This document shows positions 6,669 to 11,581 of a stretch of 11,581 nucleotides of DNA, piece after piece. This DNA is from Thermoleophilia bacterium. GTDB lineage: Bacteria; Actinomycetota; Thermoleophilia; Gaiellales; SKUG01. A program made the position numbers and the translations under genes. Position 1 is the stretch's first letter. Every line of letters begins with the position of its first letter. The notes below the pieces were generated by a model. That model worked only from the letters and a program-made list of their open reading frames with translations, did not search any database and was not told the origin of the DNA. Location: NCBI GenBank assembly GCA_020438525.1, contig JAGQUL010000171.1, forward strand, positions 1 through 11,581. The letters run 5' to 3'.

Positions 6669-7952
6669 TTATCGGGATTCGACCGCCGGCTCGATCCGCG
6701 CCGCCCGGAACTCCGCCGGGATCCGATCCGTGCCGCCGCGTACGAGGTCGGCGACCATCGAGCCACCCACGAACCCGAGCACGTTGCCCGCGCCGCCCCA
6801 ACCGCCGCACGACACCACCCGGGGGCGACCGGGCAGCGCGCCGAGGATCGGAAAGTCGTCGCTCGTCTGCCCGAGCACGCCTGCCCATCGTGCCACGACC
6901 GTGGGGCGGATTCCCACGACGCGCTCGATCCACGACTCGATCCATGCCTGGTCGTCGGGCTCGACGTCCTCGGTCCAGTGGCGCAGGCGCTCCAGCTCCT
7001 CGAGCTGCTCGCCGCCGACCACCAGCGTGCCGTCGGCCGCCTGCTGCGCGTAGTCCCAGCCGCGACGCGACCACGTCACGTGCGGCAGCACCCGCACCAC
7101 CTCGCCGGCATCGTCGCGCGGCGCCGCGGCCGCGAGCACCTGGCTGCGGTACGGCAGCACGCGCCCGGCGAGCTCCGGCAGCAGCGCCGGAAGCCACGCC
7201 TCGGTGGCTACCACCACGTGCTCTGCCCGCACCACATGACCTGCCGCCGTGCGCACTGTGACCTGGACGTCGTCGTCCTCGATCGCCGCCGCGGGGGAGT
7301 GCTCGTGCACGATCGCACCCTCGCGCTCCGCGGCCGCCGCGAGCGCCCGCACCCAGCCGGCGGGAACGGAGCGACCGTCGTCGGGAAACCGGAGCCCGCC
7401 CACGAAGTGCCCGACGAGCCGCTCCGGCAGCTCGTGCGCGTCGAGCCGCTGCACGCGAACGTCGCCCATTGCCTCGAGCAGCTCGGCCTCCGCATGCAGC
7501 TCGGCGAGCTCGCCTGCGTCCACGGCCAGCCGCAGCGAGCCCGTGCGCGCCGCGAACGCGCCGGCGCCGATCGTCTCCGCGACCTCGAACAGCCGCTCGC
7601 GCCCCTCCGCGGTAATCGCGAACAGCTCCGCCGCCCTCGACGAGCCGACGAGCTCGGCGAGCGCCACCGGACGCCGCGCCAGACCCGCCAGCAGGAACCC
7701 GCCGTTGCGACCCGACGCACCCGCGGCGATCTCTCGCGCCTCGAGTAGACGCACGCGCACCCCCGCGCGCGCGAGGTGCCACGCCGCCGAGCAGCCCGAC
7801 ACGCCGCCGCCCACGACCACCACGTCGGCGCTGCAGTCGCGATCGAGCGGGGCATGGCCGCCGCTCGGCCAGCGGCGTTGCCACCACGAGGGCATCGCAT
7901 CCGCGGGCACGAGCGGAACGGCAGCAGCGGGAACATGTGCGAACGTGTCCAT
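6669..7952 (-). CDS. FAD-dependent oxidoreductase, DAO (glycine/D-amino acid oxidase) family
   Basis: The product has 427 residues. It opens with a PSWWQRRWP segment, then a classic Rossmann nucleotide site VVVVGGGVSGCSAAWHL (44-60) with the ribose-binding acidic residue in RLLEARE (Glu71), followed by AAGASGRNGG (77-86). These are typical of the DAO superfamily of amine and amino-acid oxidases (glycine oxidase, gamma-glutamylputrescine oxidase and relatives). The second FAD-contact segment near the C-terminus, GGWGGAGNVLGFVGG, is also present. The likely reaction is FAD-linked oxidation of a primary or secondary amine or amino acid in the cytosol; the substrate cannot be read. A remarkable trait is that I find no lysine in the whole protein. 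It is divergent from the GH31 gene across 72 bases. Upstream, TACGCA lies six bases before the ATG as a poor -10 candidate, and no ribosome site is clear. Confidence 0.93.
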   Translation of the reverse strand: MDTFAHVPAAAVPLVPADAMPSWWQRRWPSGGHAPLDRDCSADVVVVGGGVSGCSAAWHLARAGVRVRLLEAREIAAGASGRNGGFLLAGLARRPVALAELVGSSRAAELFAITAEGRERLFEVAETIGAGAFAARTGSLRLAVDAGELAELHAEAELLEAMGDVRVQRLDAHELPERLVGHFVGGLRFPDDGRSVPAGWVRALAAAAEREGAIVHEHSPAAAIEDDDVQVTVRTAAGHVVRAEHVVVATEAWLPALLPELAGRVLPYRSQVLAAAAPRDDAGEVVRVLPHVTWSRRGWDYAQQAADGTLVVGGEQLEELERLRHWTEDVEPDDQAWIESWIERVVGIRPTVVARWAGVLGQTSDDFPILGALPGRPRVVSCGGWGGAGNVLGFVGGSMVADLVRGGTDRIPAEFRAARIEPAVESR

Positions 7953-7977
7953 GCGGGCTGCGTACCCCGTTCGGGAC

Positions 7978-7990
7978 GCTGACAGTCAGC
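7978..7990. promoter_or_regulatory. Perfect 13-bp palindrome, candidate operator between divergent genes
   Basis: GCTGAC-A-GTCAGC is a perfect inverted repeat of two 6-base arms around one central base. It sits in the 72-base gap between the divergent FAD oxidoreductase (start 7952) and GH31 gene (start 8025), near the -35 position for either direction. A site of this size and place suits a dimeric repressor or activator. No regulator gene lies in the window, so this is a positional inference. Confidence 0.4.
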
Positions 7991-8012
7991 ACATCGGGGG
8001 AGGCCGGGCCGC

Positions 8013-8018
8013 TACACT
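8013..8018 (+). promoter_or_regulatory. Putative -10 element (TACACT) giving a leaderless GH31 transcript
   Basis: TACACT fits TAnnnT and matches TATAAT at four of six positions. It is followed by six bases and then ATG at 8025, so transcription should begin at the A of the start codon. The only purine-rich stretch, GGGGGAGG at 7996-8003, is more than 20 bases from the ATG, too far for normal ribosome binding. This favours leaderless translation. The -35 region is not recognisable. Confidence 0.5.
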
Positions 8019-8024
8019 GCACGG

Positions 8025-10247
8025 ATGCCAATTCACGCCCAGCAGCTGTCTGCGCTCATTCGCCGCATCCACGTCGACGCGACCGATCGCCTCCCCGACC
8101 CCGCGATCGGCGACTGGGGGCGCGAGCGACTCGCCGCCGAAGCGACCTCCACGCACGAGACCCTGGCCGATGCGCTCGAGGGTCTGTCGATTCCGCTGGA
8201 GCTGCTCGAGCGGGGCGACGACGGTTCGGTTCGCCTGCAGGTGCGGCTCGCCGCTGGTGAGCGCCTGTGGGGCGGCTACGACGCCGATGCGGAGGGCTTT
8301 GACCGGCGCGGCGACCACGTGCACCTGACCAACGAGCTGCACCCGCGCGGCCAGCACCACATGGCGGGCGCGTGCGACCTGTGCAACTCCGTCGATGCCG
8401 AGGACGCCGAGCTGGCGATCGGCACGTTCTCGAACTACGGCGAGCTGCACCTGCCGTTCGTCGTGTCGAGCGACGGCTGGGGGCTGTACATCTCGAACGC
8501 GCGCGATCGTGCAGTGCTCGACCTCGGCGCGCGCGACGAGGACCTGCTCACGTGGACCGCAAGCGGGGGCGAGCTCGACGTGTACGTGTTCGGTGCCGGC
8601 GATCCGGCGACGCTCGTGGCGGAGTTCGTGCGCCTGACCGGGCACCAGCCGCTGCCACCGGCATGGACGCTCGGGTTCCTGCAGAGCCGCTTCGGCTACG
8701 AGAGCTTCGACCACGTGCACCGAACGCTCGACCGGTTCGAGCAGGAGCAGCTGCCGGTGCACGGCCTGATCTTCGACGTGCAGTGGCTCGAAGACCACGT
8801 CAACCTGCGCTGGGACCCCGCGAACTTCCCCGACCCGGCCGGCAACCTGGCGCGGATCGCCAAGCACGGCGTGCGGTCGATCGTGATCACCGAGCCGGGC
8901 ACCAGGGCCGGCGCCTCCAACCACGCACCGGGCGTGGCACGACGCGCGTTCGCGACCGATGTCAACGGGAGCGAGTACGACTCCCACCAGTGGTATGCGA
9001 AGCGCGGCATCGAGGGGTATCGCGAGATCGAGCCGTCGACCGGGGCGCTGCTCAACGTGTTCCGCGAGGACGCGGCCGACTGGTGGTACGACCAGCACGT
9101 GCCGCTGCTCGAGCAGGGCGTCGACGCGTGGTGGCTCGACCTGAACGAGCCGGAGGACGTGCGCCACGACGTGCGCTTCCCCGACGTGGACTGGCCCGCG
9201 AAGCGCGACGTGCTCGTGGGCGACGACGTGCGCAACCTGTTCGCGATCGCCCAGCAGCGCCTGTTCGCGCGACGCGACCGGCAGCAGACCGATCGACGGC
9301 CGTTCGTGCTGTCGCGCTCGGGCAGCGCCGGCAGCCAGCGCTACGGTGCGGCGCCGTGGACCGGCGACGTGGGCGCGACGTGGACCGACCTGCGCGTCCA
9401 GCCGCGGCTGACGCTGATCGCGGGCATGTGCGGCATCCCGCTGACCGGCTCCGACGTGGGCGGCTTCAACGGCGATCCCGGGGCGGAGCTGTTCGTGCGA
9501 TGGATGCAGCTGGGCGCGGTCACGCCGGTGTTCCGGGCGCACGGCTACATGGCCGATCGTGAGCCATGGTCGCAGGGCGACGACGCACTCGAGGCGATCC
9601 GACCGTCGCTGATGCTGCGTGCGCAGCTGCTGCCGTCGATCGTCACGTGGACGTGGCAGGCGCTTCGCGCCGGGCAGCCGTTGGCGCGCCCGATGATGCT
9701 CGGGCCGCTGGGCACGGAGCCGGGCAGCGACGACGCACGCCGCTACGCAGCGGATGCGAGGTTCCAGGATTGCGACGACCAGTTCTTCTTCGGGCCGCTG
9801 CTCGCGGCGCCGGTGCTGGAGGAGGGCGCGACCACGCGCCGGATCGAGCTTCCCGAGGGCGAGTGGGTCGACGTGTGGAGCGGCGACGTGCACGCGGGTG
9901 GCGGGTCGATCGAGGTCGACGTGCAGCTCGATACGCTCCCGCTGCTGGTCCCGCGCACGACGGCGCTCGTCGTCGACGCCGATCCCGTGGCCGGACGGGG
10001 CTACGCATGGCCGCCGCCGGAGCTCGAGGTGTGGTCGTGGGCGGGGGACGACGATGCCGCGACCGCGACCCTGTACCTCGACGACGGCATCACGCGCATG
10101 CACGAGCAGGGCGCCTACTGCCAGCAGCTCGTGACGGTGCGTGGCGGCGAGGTGGAGGTCGAGCGACTTGGCGGAGCGTGGCCTGCGAGTCGCATCCGCG
10201 CTGCAGCGCCGAGCCCCGGTGGGATCGCCGCCGGTTCGCGCTCCTGA
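8025..10247 (+). CDS. Glycoside hydrolase family 31 protein (alpha-glucosidase or transglucosidase type)
   Basis: The product has 740 residues with no signal peptide, so it is cytosolic. An N-terminal region (about 1-205) carries the beta-sandwich seen in the family, including GELHLPFVVSSDGWGLYISN. The catalytic barrel begins near PLPPAWTLGFLQSRFGYES and contains HGLIFDVQWLE. The catalytic nucleophile is Asp372 in WWLDLNEPE and the general acid/base is Asp448 in WTGDVGATWTDL, both matching GH31 signatures. PLTGSDVGGF and PVFRAHGY are further family blocks, and C-terminal beta domains include a DDGITRMHE segment. The enzyme should cleave or transfer alpha-linked glucose or xylose with retention. 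After strand 4 it has SIVITEPG where many glucosidases have a different loop; I recall similar wording in a 4-alpha-glucosyltransferase subgroup, so transfer activity is possible. Its start looks leaderless. Confidence 0.93.
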   Translation: MPIHAQQLSALIRRIHVDATDRLPDPAIGDWGRERLAAEATSTHETLADALEGLSIPLELLERGDDGSVRLQVRLAAGERLWGGYDADAEGFDRRGDHVHLTNELHPRGQHHMAGACDLCNSVDAEDAELAIGTFSNYGELHLPFVVSSDGWGLYISNARDRAVLDLGARDEDLLTWTASGGELDVYVFGAGDPATLVAEFVRLTGHQPLPPAWTLGFLQSRFGYESFDHVHRTLDRFEQEQLPVHGLIFDVQWLEDHVNLRWDPANFPDPAGNLARIAKHGVRSIVITEPGTRAGASNHAPGVARRAFATDVNGSEYDSHQWYAKRGIEGYREIEPSTGALLNVFREDAADWWYDQHVPLLEQGVDAWWLDLNEPEDVRHDVRFPDVDWPAKRDVLVGDDVRNLFAIAQQRLFARRDRQQTDRRPFVLSRSGSAGSQRYGAAPWTGDVGATWTDLRVQPRLTLIAGMCGIPLTGSDVGGFNGDPGAELFVRWMQLGAVTPVFRAHGYMADREPWSQGDDALEAIRPSLMLRAQLLPSIVTWTWQALRAGQPLARPMMLGPLGTEPGSDDARRYAADARFQDCDDQFFFGPLLAAPVLEEGATTRRIELPEGEWVDVWSGDVHAGGGSIEVDVQLDTLPLLVPRTTALVVDADPVAGRGYAWPPPELEVWSWAGDDDAATATLYLDDGITRMHEQGAYCQQLVTVRGGEVEVERLGGAWPASRIRAAAPSPGGIAAGSRS

Positions 10248-10255
10248 GTCGATCG

Positions 10256-10281
10256 GGCCACGCCCGTGGCCGCTTGCGGCC
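10256..10281 (+). terminator. Two overlapping GC hairpins after the GH31 gene, weak terminator candidate
   Basis: GGCCAC (10256-10261) pairs with GTGGCC (10266-10271) around a four-base loop. GGCCGC (10268-10273) can instead pair with GCGGCC (10276-10281) around a two-base turn. The two stems share bases and so exclude each other. They begin eight bases after the GH31 stop. There is no T-run, so any termination would be of the U-less type common in high-GC actinobacteria. Short GC palindromes are frequent in such DNA, so chance is possible. Confidence 0.35.
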
Positions 10282-10435
10282 GACAGCTTCATGCGATGTT
10301 CATGATCTGCCTGCAAGGGTAGGGACAATCTGACCCGGAACCGACGGGTCGGTGGTGTTCAATCCGATTGATCATGTACAGTTCCGGGCACTGGACGACG
10401 GCGACGTCGACCGGCACTCCGTGACACTGGGAAAT

Positions 10436-10455
10436 TCGAGGCCATGAGGCCTCGA
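10436..10455 (+). promoter_or_regulatory. Perfect 8-bp hairpin in the nuclease-gene leader
   Basis: TCGAGGCC and GGCCTCGA form a perfect stem around the loop ATGA. The hairpin ends nine bases before the strong ribosome site at 10465. It could be an RNA structure that affects translation or mRNA stability, or a protein-binding palindrome in DNA. The in-frame ATG at 10444 sits inside the loop, an argument against its being the real start. Confidence 0.45.
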
Positions 10456-10464
10456 CCCATAATC

Positions 10465-10471
10465 GAAGGAG
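10465..10471 (+). promoter_or_regulatory. Strong Shine-Dalgarno site (GAAGGAG) that fixes the nuclease start
   Basis: GAAGGAG is the best ribosome-binding site in the window and lies eight bases before ATG at 10480, ideal spacing. It is downstream of the in-frame ATG at 10444, which it therefore cannot serve. This selects 10480 as the translation start. Confidence 0.8.
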
Positions 10472-10479
10472 CAAGTGGG

Positions 10480-11484
10480 ATGCGGCTGATGGGTGCGACG
10501 TCGGCAGGTGCAGCAGGAGCGATCAAGCCTGCAGCCCCGACGGACCTGCGTATTGCGCAGATGAACATGTGGAACCTGTTCGATACCGTCAACGACCCGA
10601 AGACGGGCGACGACGATTCGACTCCAACCCCCGAGCAGTACAAGATCAAGCTCGAGAAGATCGCCAAGGCCATCGTCGCGCTCGGCCTGCCTGACGTGAT
10701 CAGTGCGAACGAGATCGAGAACGACACGGTCATCGCCGACCTGCTTGCGCAGCCGGAGCTCAAGAACGCCGGCTACAAGTTCATCACCCAGGAAGCGAAC
10801 AACGACGAGCGCGGCATCCGCGTCGGCGTGATCTACAAGGGTGATCGCCTCGAGGCCGGCACGGTTGCGGCGCCGAACCCGAAGTTCTCGTTCCCCGACG
10901 GTGGACGCGGCCAGATCGACCGCACGCTGCTGTACGCGCGACCCCCGCTGGTCGTCGACTTCACGCTCCGCGGTGCCGCACAGGCATCCGAGGGTGCGGC
11001 GATGGTCACGATCGCGGTGAACCACTTCAAGTCCAAGCGCGGCGGCGACGGTCCGGAGATGCGCCGCCAGATGCAGGGCCAGTACCTGGGCGAGTGGCTC
11101 GACGCGCGACGCGCGACGCGCCCCGACGTGCCCGTAGTGGTCGTGGGCGACCTCAACGCGACCTACGACGACGGCGCCTACCAGAAGCTCGAGAAGCGAG
11201 CCGACGGGACCACGCGCTTCGAGGATGCCGCCAAGCGCATCAAGGCCGAGGATCGCTACACGTACATCTACCGTGGCCAGAAGGACATGCTCGACCACGT
11301 GATGGTGGACGCGGCCCGCACCGACGCGATCAGCGGCGCGCAGATCTACCACATCAACACTGCGAAGGACGCGCGCAAGTCGCAGTGGGATCCCAGCGTG
11401 ATCGCCGGCTACTCCGACCACGACTCGATGATCGTCGACCTCGACATCAAGAAGCTCACGGCGCCCAAGGCCCCCAAGGCCTGA
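10480..11484 (+). CDS. Endonuclease/exonuclease/phosphatase-fold protein (predicted DNase-like)
   Basis: The product has 334 residues. The EEP fold signature is complete: LRIAQMNMWNLFD (23-35, Asn29), NEIEN with the metal-binding Glu78, VNHFKSK with His182, VVVGDLNATYDDG with Asp224 and Asn226, and YSDHDS with Asp313 and His314. These are the residues expected for a Mg-dependent phosphodiesterase. The 'NLFDTVNDP' opening followed by the KLEKIAKAI helix resembles predicted extracellular nucleases, though the first 20 residues are only Ala/Gly-rich and do not form a clear signal peptide. It has about 23 lysines, against 0-6 in most other proteins here, with a KKLTAPKAPKA tail. It has its own leader with a strong ribosome site, a hairpin, and two hairpins after the stop, so it looks monocistronic and well expressed. 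The substrate (DNA, RNA or a phosphoester) is unproven. Confidence 0.92.
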   Translation: MRLMGATSAGAAGAIKPAAPTDLRIAQMNMWNLFDTVNDPKTGDDDSTPTPEQYKIKLEKIAKAIVALGLPDVISANEIENDTVIADLLAQPELKNAGYKFITQEANNDERGIRVGVIYKGDRLEAGTVAAPNPKFSFPDGGRGQIDRTLLYARPPLVVDFTLRGAAQASEGAAMVTIAVNHFKSKRGGDGPEMRRQMQGQYLGEWLDARRATRPDVPVVVVGDLNATYDDGAYQKLEKRADGTTRFEDAAKRIKAEDRYTYIYRGQKDMLDHVMVDAARTDAISGAQIYHINTAKDARKSQWDPSVIAGYSDHDSMIVDLDIKKLTAPKAPKA

Positions 11485-11500
11485 TTCGCCCGCCGTACCC

Positions 11501-11520
11501 CGAGCGAGCCACCTCGCTCG
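11501..11520 (+). terminator. Hairpin downstream of the nuclease gene
   Basis: CGAGCGAG pairs perfectly with CTCGCTCG around the loop CCAC, giving an 8-base stem starting 16 bases after the stop codon. No T-run follows. It is either the first of two tandem terminators or a 3'-end stabilising structure. Confidence 0.55.
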
Positions 11521-11531
11521 TCACGAACTGC

Positions 11532-11569
11532 ACGTGGGGCCGCGATCCATCCGGATCGGGGCCCCACGT
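11532..11569 (+). terminator. Long, nearly perfect 38-base hairpin, probable terminator
   Basis: ACGTGGGGCC pairs with GGCCCCACGT (10 bp). After a single G/G mismatch, CGATCC pairs with GGATCG (6 bp) around the loop ATCC. The stem has 16 pairs and is very stable. It lies 47 bases after the nuclease stop and 11 bases after the previous hairpin. No T-run follows, which is common for actinobacterial terminators. The symmetry would also let it act on a gene arriving from the right on the other strand. Confidence 0.75.
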
Positions 11570-11581
11570 CGCTTCGGGGGC

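Larger units (their letters stand above)
10248..10479 (+). other. 232-base non-coding region upstream of the nuclease gene
   Basis: This is the longest gene-free stretch in the window and is less GC-rich than its surroundings. It holds the GC hairpins at 10256-10281, an inverted repeat GACCCG/CGGGTC (10332-10337 and 10345-10350, seven-base loop), the palindromic TGATCA at 10369-10374, and the 8-base stem at 10436-10455 next to the ribosome site. A start-to-stop frame of 16 codons occupies 10374-10424 but shows no ribosome site. I recognise no known riboswitch and no confident promoter hexamers, though a promoter must lie here if the nuclease gene is transcribed separately. Confidence 0.5.

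Noticed and set aside
7986..10328. Long minus-strand open frame (780 codons) opposite the GH31 gene
   Set aside because: The GH31 frame has all catalytic motifs, whereas the antisense translation is Arg/His/Val-rich without recognisable motifs.
10337..10360. GGAAC followed about 15 bases later by GTTC, resembling an ECF sigma-factor promoter
   Set aside because: The -10 part does not match CGTT well and the motif is short; not enough to call without a mapped transcript start.
10374..10424. 16-codon reading frame in the nuclease leader, Thr-rich with one Trp, possible leader peptide
   Set aside because: It has no ribosome site, no run of a regulatory amino acid next to an attenuator, and such short frames occur by chance.

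Overview
The window is a gene-dense, very GC-rich chromosomal stretch. It has heavy arginine and alanine use, GTG starts, ATGA gene overlap, and at least two starts that look leaderless (a TAnnnT -10 hexamer 6-7 bases before the start codon). Together these point to a high-GC actinobacterium. A deep-branching soil or aquatic lineage such as Thermoleophilia or Acidimicrobiia is a weak guess that the sequence does not prove. I see no tRNA, rRNA, CRISPR array, insertion sequence or phage gene.

Layout. (1) 1-433, minus: the N-terminus of a coenzyme-B12 acyl-CoA mutase large subunit, cut by the window edge and most like methylmalonyl-CoA mutase. (2) 510-5993, plus: a tightly packed probable operon of five genes. 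They are a membrane-anchored protein with a degenerate zinc-peptidase fold (active-site Glu replaced), a two-helix DUF3137-like membrane protein, LemA, an alkylglycerone-phosphate-synthase-like FAD protein, and an AlkA-type HhH-GPD DNA glycosylase. (3) 6004-7952, minus: an all-helical protein whose His/Glu/Asp-Asn pattern resembles DUF6973, lying downstream of a DAO-family FAD oxidoreductase that contains no lysine. (4) 8025-10247, plus: an intracellular GH31 alpha-glucosidase or transglucosidase, divergent from the oxidoreductase across a 72-bp gap with a perfect 13-bp palindrome and a -10 box that implies a leaderless mRNA. (5) 10248-10479: a 232-bp non-coding leader with several inverted repeats. 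(6) 10480-11484, plus: an endonuclease/exonuclease/phosphatase-fold protein, strikingly richer in lysine than its neighbours and followed by two tandem hairpins.

How the genes may work together. The first three genes of the operon form a plausible membrane module: pseudo-peptidase, DUF3137 and LemA. The FAD enzyme and DNA glycosylase follow almost without gaps but have no obvious biochemical link to it. The GH31 enzyme and the FAD oxidoreductase may share control through the palindrome between them. No defence, secretion or biosynthetic gene cluster is recognisable. The least explained items are the pseudo-peptidase module, the DUF6973-like protein and the structured leader of the nuclease gene.
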